64,000 bases of DNA from Candidatus Bathyarchaeota archaeon. Lineage in GTDB: Archaea > Thermoproteota > Bathyarchaeia > 40CM-2-53-6 > DTGE01. How positions within the stretch are numbered: the first letter of the stretch is position 1; every line of letters begins with the position of its first letter. Below the pieces are notes generated by a model, which ran no database searches, had not been told where the DNA came from, and saw nothing but the letters and a program-made list of their open reading frames with translations. Position numbers and translations under genes: made by a program. This document shows, one piece after another, positions 26,290 to 36,000 of the stretch. The DNA lies in contig JAGTRC010000002.1 in the NCBI GenBank assembly GCA_018396725.1, positions 115,449-179,448 on the forward strand, read 5' to 3'.

Positions 26290-26721
26290 TCAAGTCTTCG
26301 GACCGTATCTCACCCATTTAGGCGTCTTAACGACGAATCTACGATCCGCCCTTGGAATGTAGGGTTTTATATCTATTATGGGGGTTCCCTCGTAGGCGTC
26401 TAGATCCCTGACCTTCAGGGTTGCTCCCTCCAGGCGTTCAAGCCTGGCCACGCATAAGCCTATCGGGTTGGGCCTCGAAGGGCTTCGGGTTCCGAACACG
26501 CCCATCTCCGGGGCTCCCCTATGCCTTCCAGGCTTGACTGTGAGCGTTCTCCGATCCTCAAAGGTGTCGCGGAGGTGCATCCAGTAGAGGATTATGAGGT
26601 GCGAGTACTCGTCCAAGCCCTTCAGGGCGGCTTCGTACTCCGGATATATCCTTATGTAGGCGGATTCCCCCTCAGCTTTCTCGACTAGGCCTACAAACTT
26701 TACGGTGGCCTTCCGCCTCAC
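26290..26721 (-). CDS. trmO: TrmO-like tRNA (t6A37) N6-methyltransferase, UPF0066 family
   Basis: The 143-residue beta-barrel SAM enzyme carries the family motifs YSHLIILYWMH, GVFGTRSPSRPNPIGL and LDAYEGTPIIDIKPY. In characterised members it methylates threonylcarbamoyladenosine at tRNA position 37. It stands alone. Exact substrate identity in archaea is inferred. Confidence 0.92.
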   Translation of the reverse strand: MRRKATVKFVGLVEKAEGESAYIRIYPEYEAALKGLDEYSHLIILYWMHLRDTFEDRRTLTVKPGRHRGAPEMGVFGTRSPSRPNPIGLCVARLERLEGATLKVRDLDAYEGTPIIDIKPYIPRADRRFVVKTPKWVRYGPKT

Positions 26722-26964
26722 GGTTTCTCTCCCCGAAGCCTACCTCGTATGATTCTACTCGCCAGGAATATACCCTACTTCCGTCGAAGAATATTTCACG
26801 GCTTCATCTCATAGGTTAGGGCTATTAATATCGGAGGGTTCTCATTAACATGTCTTTTCTCATTATGTGCCCTGTGAGCCTTGAAGGAATCGTGGACTTA
26901 TGTCTTTCACCGGTTGAGTCAAGCGGGGTCGCATAGGTTGAGCAGGATGGTCTTGCTGGGATCT

Positions 26965-27426
26965 TCATATCTGCAGTTTCCTCGCATGCTCGACCAGGAA
27001 GGTGAGGACCATCGCCTTCGTGGATCTTATGACCTTCTCGCTCACGCTCCTGTGGAGGAGCTTTGATAAACCCCCCCTTACCTTACGTTTCATCATGAGG
27101 ATGATCTGGTAGCCTCCGATGTTGGATTCCTCCACTATCCCCTCCGCCACGTCCCTGGCGACTAGGACTTTAACTTGGGCTTTGTAGCCTTGCCTTCTAA
27201 TCCATTCGGCGACCCTTTCAAGCTTTTCAGCAGCCTTATCCACCTCCTCCTTGAAGTGCGACGCGTCTATGGGGGAGGTTAAGCTGGGGACCTCTATTAT
27301 GTGGAGCAGCACTATCGAGTGGGTTTCAGGGGTGGATACCGCATGTAAGGCCTTCGCCACCTTCTCCCTGTCGATGAAGTTTGAGATCGGTATTAGGATC
27401 TTGGCTCCCCTGTGGATCGGGTTCAT
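26965..27426 (-). CDS. universal stress protein (UspA family)
   Basis: The 153-residue single-domain USP starts AKILIPISNF and contains the family layout with MMKRKVRGGLSKLLHRSVSEKVIRST; the ATP-binding G-x2-G-x9-G-S/T region is degenerate (the first two glycines are absent), so ATP binding is uncertain. It is the last gene of a three-gene operon after a lone RAM domain and a permease that itself ends in a USP domain. Confidence 0.88.
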   Translation of the reverse strand: MNPIHRGAKILIPISNFIDREKVAKALHAVSTPETHSIVLLHIIEVPSLTSPIDASHFKEEVDKAAEKLERVAEWIRRQGYKAQVKVLVARDVAEGIVEESNIGGYQIILMMKRKVRGGLSKLLHRSVSEKVIRSTKAMVLTFLVEHARKLQI

Positions 27427-27695
27427 TCAGAGACCAGCTTCCCATCCTTCTTATGCGTGTAGAGTATTATTGAGGTTACTGTGCTTTTAATCCCCTTGAT
27501 CTTCATCACCTTGTCCTTTATGAACCTCCTGAACTCCATTATGTCGCTGGCCCTCGCCACGGCAACCAGGTCGAACTCCCCTGTAACCTCGTATACGTCG
27601 ACCGTCTCAGGTAGGCTGGCCACCGCCTCCGTAACCTTCTCCATCCACTCGGTCTCCACGAATATGTTTATTATGGCGGTTATCTCGCCGGCCAT
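27423..27695 (-). CDS. stand-alone RAM (Lrp/AsnC ligand-binding) domain protein
   Basis: The 90 residues match the alpha-beta effector domain of Lrp/AsnC regulators (ITAIINIFVETEWMEKVTEA, VYEVTGEFDLVAVARASD) without any HTH. Such proteins bind amino acids and oligomerise. It overlaps the USP start by four bases and begins one base after the permease stop, so all three are co-translated. A role as amino-acid sensor for the transporter is inferred. Confidence 0.88.
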   Translation of the reverse strand: MAGEITAIINIFVETEWMEKVTEAVASLPETVDVYEVTGEFDLVAVARASDIMEFRRFIKDKVMKIKGIKSTVTSIILYTHKKDGKLVSE

Positions 27696-27696
27696 G

Positions 27697-29679
27697 TCAC
27701 CCCCTCCTCACCACCATTAATTTACCTGGATATCTGGATATAAGGGATTGTATCGACTTCTCCCTGATCTTAACCAGGTGGCCTTTCAGGGTTCTCCTCC
27801 TGATCAGGACGATGAGGTCGTTGGCGTCGCTGGAGGCCTCCAACTCGATTATCTTCAACTGGGGGCCCACCTCAACCTTCACGGAGCATTCATATCCTAG
27901 ATCCCTCAGCCTTCGGGCTAGGGTTTCCAGCTCCAGGTATGCTTCCTCCTCAGCCTCCTTGATGTACTGGTACTGCCTCACATCCTCCATGGAGAAGCCA
28001 TGCTCCTCCGGGTCTATCACCGTGAAGAGCGTCAACTTGAACCTCTTATCTAGGGAGGCCCTGATGGCCTCAGCCACCTTCTCATGGTTCTCCGGGATCC
28101 TCACGAGGATGAGGGCGTTGAATACGTATGCTGAGGGTTTAACCTGGGCTCCTCCCAGCTTACCCGTCAGACCTAGGCCGCTCCTCCACCTGTACACGGC
28201 GTATACGATTAAGCCGGCCGCTATCCAGGCGGTGCCCAGGATCCTCCCAACCGGATGGTAGCTGATGACCAGCAGCCATATGACTGTGCATGATATTAAG
28301 CCGATCAGACCCGTAACGGGGATGGAGAGCCGCCTCCCCTTCACCTTAAACCCCAGGTTCCCCGGGGCCCTCCAAGCCCTATAGGCGTCCACATCTGTGT
28401 TCCTCAGGATGATCAGCGAAAGGTTGACCAGTATATAGGAGAGCAGGGCCCCGAAATTGTATAGGTCGGCGACGAAGTGCAGCTCCCCTAGAAGCGACAG
28501 TACAGCTCCAATGGATCCGAAGATCAGGATTGTCCGGTAGGGTGTCCTATAGCTTGGATGGACCTTATAGAACCAGCGGGGCATCAGGTTAAACTTGCCC
28601 ATCGAGAAGACCACCCTGGAGACCCCTATAACCCCCGTGTTGGAGGAGACGTAGCATATGGCGAACCCTGTGAAGGCCACGATAGGGGCTATGTATCCGC
28701 CCACGATGGGGATGGACCTCGCCAATACCGCCATGGGATCCGTCTGCGACTCCGCGAGCTCCGTCCATGGGACCATCCCCATGGCGACCGAGGACAGGGT
28801 GACGGCGAATATGAGCACCGCGAGTATCGAGAGCTTGGTGGCCCTAGGTATCCACTTGTGCGGTTTCCTGGTCTCCTCAGCGGCCTGGGAGATGGACTCT
28901 ATCCCTATGAAGGAGCACATAGCCAATGTCACCCCATATATGAAGTTCTGCCTCCGGTAATCCAAACCCTGGAAGGCGTATGTGATGTTCTGGAAGACCT
29001 TATCAGCCCCCATCACACCTATCTGCGACGTGAATAATCCAAGGTTGAAGGCCAATAAAACCCCGAGTACTAGGATGAGGGATTCCACGGCCAAGTCCAG
29101 GCTTACAAGCAACTCGTTGAGGATGCTGGCCTTCCTGATCCCTAGAAGATTTATCCCTATCAGAGCCGCCACCAGGAGGAGGGAGGTTAACCCCAGGGCT
29201 GTAATCCTCAGGTTTAAGCCGGTGAGATTTACGGTGAAGGCGGCCGATTTAATCCATGGGATGAAGAAGCTCAGGTACCCCGCTGTGGCCAGGGAGAATA
29301 GCGAGATGTCAACGGTGTAATCCAGCATCACGGCCCAGCCCGCTATGAATCCCATCAAGTCGTTCATCGCCTTCATAGTATAGACTTGGGCTCCGCCCGC
29401 GTAGGGGTAAGCCGTCGCCAACTCGCCGTAGGCGAAGCCTGTGCAGATATACGTTATGGAGGCGATGGCGAACGCTAAAGGGGAGGCCCCTGCCGCGTAG
29501 AAGGCCACGAGCCCTAACGCCACATATATGTCGGCCCCCACATCCGCGTAACCCATGGAGAAGGAACCATACCAACCCACGTCGCGTTTAAGGGCCTGCT
29601 CCCCTTCCCCGGACGCCATTCCACCTTCCACCTTTGATCCATGATTCCAGCTTATCCGAAGCCCTCTAACGGTTTCCAT
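27697..29679 (-). CDS. APC-family amino acid permease with C-terminal USP domain
   Basis: The 660-residue protein has about 12 membrane segments of the amino acid-polyamine-organocation superfamily, with the conserved CSFIGIESISQAAEETRKPH region. A soluble USP-like domain follows (about 515-660). The USP part probably regulates transport through nucleotide binding. ATG at 29679 lies about 24 bases after a TATA box, supporting this start, though ATG at 29619 is an alternative. It leads the operon with RAM and USP genes. Confidence 0.92.
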   Translation of the reverse strand: METVRGLRISWNHGSKVEGGMASGEGEQALKRDVGWYGSFSMGYADVGADIYVALGLVAFYAAGASPLAFAIASITYICTGFAYGELATAYPYAGGAQVYTMKAMNDLMGFIAGWAVMLDYTVDISLFSLATAGYLSFFIPWIKSAAFTVNLTGLNLRITALGLTSLLLVAALIGINLLGIRKASILNELLVSLDLAVESLILVLGVLLAFNLGLFTSQIGVMGADKVFQNITYAFQGLDYRRQNFIYGVTLAMCSFIGIESISQAAEETRKPHKWIPRATKLSILAVLIFAVTLSSVAMGMVPWTELAESQTDPMAVLARSIPIVGGYIAPIVAFTGFAICYVSSNTGVIGVSRVVFSMGKFNLMPRWFYKVHPSYRTPYRTILIFGSIGAVLSLLGELHFVADLYNFGALLSYILVNLSLIILRNTDVDAYRAWRAPGNLGFKVKGRRLSIPVTGLIGLISCTVIWLLVISYHPVGRILGTAWIAAGLIVYAVYRWRSGLGLTGKLGGAQVKPSAYVFNALILVRIPENHEKVAEAIRASLDKRFKLTLFTVIDPEEHGFSMEDVRQYQYIKEAEEEAYLELETLARRLRDLGYECSVKVEVGPQLKIIELEASSDANDLIVLIRRRTLKGHLVKIREKSIQSLISRYPGKLMVVRRG

Positions 29680-29698
29680 CTAGGATTATCGGTGGAGG

Positions 29699-29707
29699 AT
29701 TTAAACT
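29699..29707 (-). promoter_or_regulatory. TATA box of the permease-RAM-USP operon
   Basis: The minus strand reads AGTTTAAAT, centred about 24 bases before the ATG at 29679, predicting a leaderless mRNA. Confidence 0.5.
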
Positions 29708-29960
29708 CATTCGTCTATGGCTGGAGATACGCCTCCGGAATCAACCATGTAGAGACCAGGGTTTAGGCTGGCCCTCCGCTCGTTGAGGACCCCGTTATGG
29801 ATTCAAAGGGGGTGATGGATTTCCCAGGAGCCGGCTTTATAACGGTCGCGGCAAAGCATATGCCTTAAACAGGAGTTATGGTAGAGTTTAATGCCATTAA
29901 GGATTAGTCGATGAGGGAGCAACGGTTTCCTCAGCCTGTTCTAGAGGGGGCTGCGCATCA

Positions 29961-31661
29961 ATGGATGGAATGGCTTTGAAGGTTCATCCCGTCTTCTTTA
30001 AGGAGTTCGCCTCTAAGACTTGGACCTCGGCCGGCGGGGTTGTGGCTGAACTGGTGGAGAACAGCTTCGACGAGGACGCCACGAGGGTGCTGGTCACCCT
30101 GATGGACGATGGATCCATAGCCGTGGAGGACGATGCTGGGATGGATGAGGCTTCCATGGAGAGGTTCCTGGTGGTCGGCAGCCCACATAAGCAGGAGGAG
30201 CAGAGATCCCCCCGCTTCGGGAGGCGTAGGAGCGGGAGATACGGGTTGGGGAGGCTCAGCTTCCTCACAGCCTTTAGGCGTATGCTAGTTAAAACCAGGA
30301 AGGGAGGTTTCCACTCGGCTTTCGAGCTGGACGAGGAGGTACTAGAGGGGCTGGCCTCGGGTGAAGCCCCGCTGAGGCTGGTGGACGAGCCCCCCCTGGG
30401 CAGGGATGGAACCGAGATCCGACTCTTAGAGCCTAGGGTTAAAGTCGAGTATAAGAGGCTTGTGCAGGAGCTTAGGAGGCTCGAATGCCTGAGGCAACCC
30501 TTCTTCGAACTCTACCTTAAATCCTCTCCGAAGCTTGTGGAGTGGTCCTTCATCGGGGCTGAACGCGTGGCCTCTCCTAGGATAGACGGTTTACGCATCC
30601 CCATATCGGAGCCGGGATTAGAGGGAGAGGTAATAGTTTCGAGGAGGCCCCTACCGGAGGAGGAACGGGGCTTGGCCGTGATGGTTGGGGGACACTCGGT
30701 CTGCAGGAGCACCTTCGAGGTGTCCGGGGCCGCCGCGGAGAGGATCACCGGATGGGTGAGGGGGGAAGGCTTAACTGCGAGGTTCGCGGATAAATCCGCG
30801 CTCATAGAAGACGAAGCATACGAGGAGTTCCATAGGAGAGTCAAAAACCTCTTGAAGGAGAGGATAATCCCCGCCATGAACGAGTACGTCGAGGCGGAGA
30901 TCACCCGGGGGGAACTTAGGGTATACCGGCAAGTGGATCAGTTATTGGCCGACGCCATCCACCACGTGATCGAGTTCGATAATGGGTTAGGAGAACCATA
31001 TGAAGTCCTTGGAGCCGTGGAAGCCGGAGGAGGGGGCCCGTCCGAAACCCCCCATACAGGGGTAAGCTTGGATGCGATCGGCCTCGATGACCCATTTAAC
31101 GAGTCCGTCTTAGCCGTCCCGAAGAGCCTTGAAGTAGGGGCTGAGAAAGATGCCCCAAACCCGAAGGACGAGGCGGATTACAAGCGTAACCGTGGGGTGT
31201 ATGGCCCGCCTGTCACCCTGAAGGAGGCTCCGCTGGAGATGAGCCGCATCATACCCAACCCACTCCCCAGCGGACTGACGCTCACCGTTACCAGGCCTTC
31301 GATGGATGCCCATGGCCAGCAGGGACGCTACTTGAAAGCTGCGGAGGATGGGAGGATTCGGAGAACCTTCAGGCTTAAGCGTATAGGCTACCGCGTGGTA
31401 CCCTATGAGGATGAATGCGATGACAGGGAAGCCTTCGCCGACGGAGAATTAATATATGTGAATAAGGCTCATCCAGCTTACCGGGTGGAGGCTGAGAAGG
31501 GCGGCGAACTCCTCCTCAGACATGTTATAAGGCTCGTCTCCAAGGTCATAGCGTTAAGCTATCATCCTGAGGGGGTTAAAGCCTTGGATCTCCAGAATAG
31601 GCTTATAGCGGAAGCCATAAGGCTGCGGCGGATCAAGTTATCCCGCGGGACATCATCCTAG
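29961..31661 (+). CDS. orphan GHKL-type ATPase (Hsp90/MutL/MORC-like N-terminus)
   Basis: The first 100 residues show the Bergerat fold motifs. The N box is E30-x3-N34-x2-D37 (ELVENSFDEDA), the G1 box is D58-A-G60, and the lid glycines lie in SGRYGLGRLS. The remaining 450 residues are not a histidine kinase or MutL C-terminal domain. They contain an acidic linker (about 370-410) and a basic C-terminus. Protein of unknown role, possibly DNA handling or a chaperone. It stands alone, with no two-component partner. Confidence 0.75.
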   Translation: MDGMALKVHPVFFKEFASKTWTSAGGVVAELVENSFDEDATRVLVTLMDDGSIAVEDDAGMDEASMERFLVVGSPHKQEEQRSPRFGRRRSGRYGLGRLSFLTAFRRMLVKTRKGGFHSAFELDEEVLEGLASGEAPLRLVDEPPLGRDGTEIRLLEPRVKVEYKRLVQELRRLECLRQPFFELYLKSSPKLVEWSFIGAERVASPRIDGLRIPISEPGLEGEVIVSRRPLPEEERGLAVMVGGHSVCRSTFEVSGAAAERITGWVRGEGLTARFADKSALIEDEAYEEFHRRVKNLLKERIIPAMNEYVEAEITRGELRVYRQVDQLLADAIHHVIEFDNGLGEPYEVLGAVEAGGGGPSETPHTGVSLDAIGLDDPFNESVLAVPKSLEVGAEKDAPNPKDEADYKRNRGVYGPPVTLKEAPLEMSRIIPNPLPSGLTLTVTRPSMDAHGQQGRYLKAAEDGRIRRTFRLKRIGYRVVPYEDECDDREAFADGELIYVNKAHPAYRVEAEKGGELLLRHVIRLVSKVIALSYHPEGVKALDLQNRLIAEAIRLRRIKLSRGTSS

Positions 31662-31670
31662 ATCCCATGT

Positions 31671-32216
31671 TTATACCCCGATTATGAAGGGTTTAAAATC
31701 CCGTGCGCTGACGAGTATTAAGCCTATGGTAGGCTCCGTGATGATCGGCGGAAGAGGGTTAGTGGGGCTCCCCGGATTTATGAATAGAACTCCCCTGTCC
31801 CACCTCATGAAGGATCTATGGATGTGACCGGAGACTAAGATGTCTAGGCGGTTCTCCTCAGCGATCCTCCTCATGGTTTTCATACCCCATAGGGCTCCTG
31901 CATCATGGATTACCCCGATCCTCCATCCGTTGATCATGGTTGAATCCATCCCCGGAAGCCTAGTTTTAACTTCTGGGGGATCCATGTTCCCATGAACCGC
32001 CAACACCGGTGCGAAAGCCTCTAACTCATCTACGACTCTCATGCAGGTTAGGTCGCCTGCATGAATGATCAAGTCGACGTGGCTGAAGACCTCGGCTACC
32101 CTATCCGGCATCCTCCTAGCCCTAGAAGGGATATGGGTGTCCGAGATCAATCCTATAGCCTTGGTACTGGCTCCCCTATCTACGAGCATCTTAATGCTAA
32201 TCGATGGGCGAGTCAA
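31671..32216 (-). CDS. YfcE/MJ0936-type metallophosphoesterase
   Basis: The 181-residue enzyme has the calcineurin-like motifs LISDTHIP, HAGDLT, VHGNMD, VSGHIH and NPGS in order. Members hydrolyse phosphodiesters with two metal ions. The substrate is not predictable. ATG at 32189 (MLVDRGA) is an alternative start. The gene converges on the GHKL gene. Confidence 0.92.
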   Translation of the reverse strand: MTRPSISIKMLVDRGASTKAIGLISDTHIPSRARRMPDRVAEVFSHVDLIIHAGDLTCMRVVDELEAFAPVLAVHGNMDPPEVKTRLPGMDSTMINGWRIGVIHDAGALWGMKTMRRIAEENRLDILVSGHIHRSFMRWDRGVLFINPGSPTNPLPPIITEPTIGLILVSARDFKPFIIGV

Positions 32217-32386
32217 GGCGTATCACCGTGGAGGGTTTATGGACGAACCACCCGTCAAATCGGCTGGTCCTCACCCTGAGTCTTTTCCCTTACCGGAAGA
32301 TGATCGCAGACTTCTAAACGCTAAGGGGACAACAACCTATATAAGAGGGAAGGTAGCCTATAAGCATATATAGAAGGGAATTATTA

Positions 32387-34051
32387 TTGAGGAAGGTTAT
32401 CTTTCCCCTCCTTTTATTATGCCTGCTCTCCTCGTCGATGCTATATCTCCTTGAGGGGGTTGAGGCGCAGCCCCCATTGAAGGTTCATGTCTCAACGAAT
32501 AAGCCTGTGTACTCTCCCGGTGAGAACGTAATCATCAAGGCCAAGGTCAGGGAGGCCGACGGAGTCACCATCGTCTCGGGAGCGAACGTGATGATAGGGA
32601 TAGTCCCCCCTGGGGGACCGGCAGTAGCCCATCCGGCGCCTGAGAGCGGCATCGAGCCCGGGAGCTACTTCTACACTTTAAATCTGCCCTCCACAGCCCC
32701 ATCAGGGGTTTGGAGCGTATCCGCCCATGCCAGTAAGCCCGGCTATACAGCTGGCTCCGATTCCACAACCTTTCAGGTGGTGGGAGGGCCACCGCCGACC
32801 TATACCACCGACTGGGCTATTTATAGTCCAGGAGTCGTCCCATCAAACCCCACCACAGAGGATCCCGTGAAGATCGTGGCCTGGCTTAGGATTTTAAGCA
32901 CGTTGAACCCGATGCCTCAGTCCGTGGAGGTGCTGTGCCTCGTGGACGGGATAGCTGTGGGAGGTGGAACCCTAACCATCCCTACTACGACGCCCATCCA
33001 AGTCTATACGCCTATGAGGAAGTATCCGGCTGGGATCCATACGGGCAAGTGGATCGTGGATCCAAATATGAAAGTCAACGACATAAACCGTGGAAACAAT
33101 GAGGCTGCGTTTCAGTTCACGGTCTCCCCTCCGGAGCCCGAGTTCGACTTCTCGATCGTAGCCTCTCCTACGGCTGCTTCCATTACAGCGGGCGAGGCAG
33201 CGGCGTTCACGATAACGGTAACCCTTACGAGTGGCTCACCTAAGCCTGTAAAACTTGAGGTTGAAGGATTACCCCCCGATACGAGCTTCACGCTCTCAAA
33301 GGATGCTGGGCAGCCCACATTCTCATCCACACTAGAGATAAAGACGGCTGAGGAGACAACTCCTGGAAGCTACGCCGTAACCGTCAGGGGAATCAGCCCG
33401 CTTGGAGGGGGGCTAGTTAAGACAGCTACGATAAGTCTCACGGTGAATAAGCCCCCTGAGAGGGACTTTAACATAATGGTATCCCCGCCTTCGCTGAGCA
33501 TCCCTCAAGGCCAGTCAGCGGAGTTCATAGTAACCGTTTTATCCGTGAACGATTTCGAGGATGAGGTGGCCTTGCATGCGGCGGGACTCCCCAGCGGAGC
33601 CTCGGGAAGCTTCAACCCACAGGCTGGGAGGGCAACCTTCTCATCGGCTCTAAGGGTATATGTAGATGCATCCACGCCCCCAGGCTCCTTCACTATAACG
33701 GTCATAGGCGAAGGGGGTGGAAAGACCCATAACATCGCATGTACACTCATAATCCTGGAGGCCCCGGCCACAACCACACGTGTGGAGACGACTATCCACA
33801 CCGGAGAGTTGGAAACCCGTACAACACAAGCGGGGATCCTCCAGGCCTTTAAGGGGGCACTGTCCGGATACAATCTCCTGGTGCTAGCCATCCTCATAGG
33901 GGTTATAGCAGCCCTGGCCGCAGCCCTCATCGCCAGAGGGGGAAGGCCCCCGCCTAAAACTCTCAGGGAATCCTACTGCACCGAATGCGGGGCGAGGATC
34001 CCCGCCGGGGCCAAGTATTGCCCGAGCTGCGGGGCAGAGCAGAGAAGCTAG
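32387..34051 (+). CDS. surface protein with Ig-like domains, C-terminal membrane helix and zinc ribbon
   Basis: A signal peptide (1-28, ending VEAQ) is followed by an MG2/Ig-like beta domain (about 29-125), a CARDB-like domain (about 130-235), two repeated 90-residue beta domains (FDFSIVASPTAASITAGEAA and FNIMVSPPSLSIPQGQSAEF) and a Thr-rich stalk. A membrane helix follows (about 500-522), then YCTECGARIPAGAKYCPSCG, a zinc ribbon. The ribbon should lie in the cytosol. The start is TTG about 20 bases after a TATA-like ATATATAG. Confidence 0.85.
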   Translation: MRKVIFPLLLLCLLSSSMLYLLEGVEAQPPLKVHVSTNKPVYSPGENVIIKAKVREADGVTIVSGANVMIGIVPPGGPAVAHPAPESGIEPGSYFYTLNLPSTAPSGVWSVSAHASKPGYTAGSDSTTFQVVGGPPPTYTTDWAIYSPGVVPSNPTTEDPVKIVAWLRILSTLNPMPQSVEVLCLVDGIAVGGGTLTIPTTTPIQVYTPMRKYPAGIHTGKWIVDPNMKVNDINRGNNEAAFQFTVSPPEPEFDFSIVASPTAASITAGEAAAFTITVTLTSGSPKPVKLEVEGLPPDTSFTLSKDAGQPTFSSTLEIKTAEETTPGSYAVTVRGISPLGGGLVKTATISLTVNKPPERDFNIMVSPPSLSIPQGQSAEFIVTVLSVNDFEDEVALHAAGLPSGASGSFNPQAGRATFSSALRVYVDASTPPGSFTITVIGEGGGKTHNIACTLIILEAPATTTRVETTIHTGELETRTTQAGILQAFKGALSGYNLLVLAILIGVIAALAAALIARGGRPPPKTLRESYCTECGARIPAGAKYCPSCGAEQRS

Positions 34052-34201
34052 GCCTGCATCCGATGGTCAGCAATTGATCTATTCCATTCATTCATTTTTT
34101 GCTATTGCCCATTGATGATCGCTGCTTTTCCATGACGTAATATTTAAATTGGATTATCTTAAAAGATCTAGCCGTTCGGCTTAGCTGTTGAGGGATTCGT
34201 T

Positions 34202-34987
34202 TTGGACGGCTTCACATGTTCCATGGCGGCTGTAATCTCTTTAAGTCTATTATCTCTGGTGGGCCTGTTCTTCATATCTCTCAAAGAGGAGACCGTGCAC
34301 ATGCTTCTCTTCTACCTGGTAAGTTTCGCCTGCGGAGCCATTTTTGGCGCTGCTTACTTCGATCTAATCCCGGAGTCCATTGAGCTTATAGGTTTGGAGG
34401 GGGCCCTAATCTACATCGTTTTAGGCTTCGTCTTCTTCTACTTCTTGGAGCGCTCCCTCTACTGGTTCCACGGCCACGGGCATCTGCGCGGCGATGGCCA
34501 TGTGGAGTTGGATGGCTCGGATGAGAGGCTTGGAGTTAAGAGCTTTGCCTATCTGAACCTCGTAGGGGATGGCGTGCACAACTTGATAGATGGGATGGTC
34601 GTGGGGGCGAGCTTCCTCGTATCGGTCAGCGCGGGCTTGGTGGCTGCTCTGGCCGTTGCCTTCCATGAGTTGCCCCAGGAGATAGGCGACTTCGCCGTCC
34701 TGCTTTACGGGGGGTTGGAGAAGTCTAAAGCCCTAATATTTAATTTCATAACTGCCTTGACAGCGGTTATAGGGGTCGTATTAGTGCATTTCATCTTCTC
34801 ATCAAGCCATTTTCTAGGCTTACTGATAGGTTTCGCGGGGGGCGGATTCACCTATATCTCAGCGGCTGAGCTTATACCTGAGCTCCAGAGGGAAAGATCC
34901 CTATTCAAGTCCTGGATTCAGTTCCTACTATTTATACTCGCATTACTCTTCATCTGGGGTTTAGTGAGCATCCCTATGGGGGATTAA
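34202..34987 (+). CDS. ZIP-family metal transporter
   Basis: The 261-residue protein has eight membrane segments and a histidine-rich cytosolic loop (FHGHGHLRGDGHVE). The transport-site motifs are HNLIDG in helix 4 and HELPQEIGD in helix 5. It probably takes up zinc or iron. It converges on a CDF exporter gene, separated by 23 bases. The start is TTG, about 50 bases after a TATA-like TAATATTTAAATT. Confidence 0.93.
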   Translation: MDGFTCSMAAVISLSLLSLVGLFFISLKEETVHMLLFYLVSFACGAIFGAAYFDLIPESIELIGLEGALIYIVLGFVFFYFLERSLYWFHGHGHLRGDGHVELDGSDERLGVKSFAYLNLVGDGVHNLIDGMVVGASFLVSVSAGLVAALAVAFHELPQEIGDFAVLLYGGLEKSKALIFNFITALTAVIGVVLVHFIFSSSHFLGLLIGFAGGGFTYISAAELIPELQRERSLFKSWIQFLLFILALLFIWGLVSIPMGD

Positions 34988-35010
34988 TGGGTTAGCACTG
35001 GATGCAAAGG

Positions 35011-36000
35011 CTAGATCGAGCATATCTCACCTACCTCTCGATAGCCTTCCCCCTCCATCTGTAGCGTGGAATGGGAGATGCCGTACTCATCCTTCAGGAT
35101 CCTCTTAATATCGTTTAGCAGGGTGTCCCGGTTCCCCATGGCTTTTTCAGATAGGACTATGTGGGCGCTTAATACGTGGACATAGCTGGTTATGCTCCAT
35201 ACGTGGAGGTCGTGGACGTCTAGGATCCCTTCGATGCCCCTCAACCTCTCGATGAGCCTCTTCGGATCTATATGTTTAGGCGTCCCCTCGAGGAGTATGT
35301 TAACCACTGTTCCCAGCATCCTGCTGGCTCCATAGATTATCACCGCCCCGATTACGATCCCTATGATGGGGTCGATTATGGACCAGCCCGTCAGATATAT
35401 CGTGATGGCAGCGGCTATCACGCCCATTGAGGATAGGGCGTCGCTTAGGACGTGGAGGAAGGCCGCTTTGACGTTCAGGCTCAGCATCCTCCGGGATATT
35501 ATCGTCATGGATGCTAAGTTTGCTGTCAACCCTATTGAGGCTACTAGGAGCATGTGGCCCCCATGTACCGTGGGGGTTGAGGTGAGCCTCTCCACGGCCT
35601 CGTAGAATATGAATAGTGCCACCGCCACCAGGGTTGCCCCGTTCAGGAGGGCGGCTAAGACCTCAACTCGATAGTATCCATAGGTCTTATCCCACGTCGC
35701 AGGTCTCATGGAAACCCTCCCTGCCATGTAGCAAAGGACTAGGGCTGTTAGATCAGCGAACATATGCCAAGCATCGCTGAGCAGGGCAAGACTATTGGAT
35801 AGGATGCCCCCTACCACCTCCACGGCCATTATAGAAGAGGTCAGGGCCATGGCCGCGGCTAGGTTCCTCTGCTCAGCCACCTTAACGCTGTGAGGATGGA
35901 TGGAATGTTGCTCCTCTTGGCTCCGAGATCCTAAGCGGGACACCGCCATCCACTCTGGGGCTTTTCGACGACTTCTTTGCCGATTAACCCATTTATCCAT
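35011..36000 (-). CDS. cation diffusion facilitator (CDF) metal exporter
   Basis: The 329-residue protein has six membrane helices with the transport-site HxxxD motifs (DAWHMFAD in helix 2 and HVLSDALSS in helix 5) and a C-terminal cytosolic ferredoxin-like domain (HDLHVWSIT). It exports zinc or similar ions by proton antiport. The N-terminal 45 residues are polar, with some histidines. A TATA-like CCTTTAAAC lies about 20 bases before the ATG at 36000. Confidence 0.94.
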   Translation of the reverse strand: MDKWVNRQRSRRKAPEWMAVSRLGSRSQEEQHSIHPHSVKVAEQRNLAAAMALTSSIMAVEVVGGILSNSLALLSDAWHMFADLTALVLCYMAGRVSMRPATWDKTYGYYRVEVLAALLNGATLVAVALFIFYEAVERLTSTPTVHGGHMLLVASIGLTANLASMTIISRRMLSLNVKAAFLHVLSDALSSMGVIAAAITIYLTGWSIIDPIIGIVIGAVIIYGASRMLGTVVNILLEGTPKHIDPKRLIERLRGIEGILDVHDLHVWSITSYVHVLSAHIVLSEKAMGNRDTLLNDIKRILKDEYGISHSTLQMEGEGYREVGEICSI

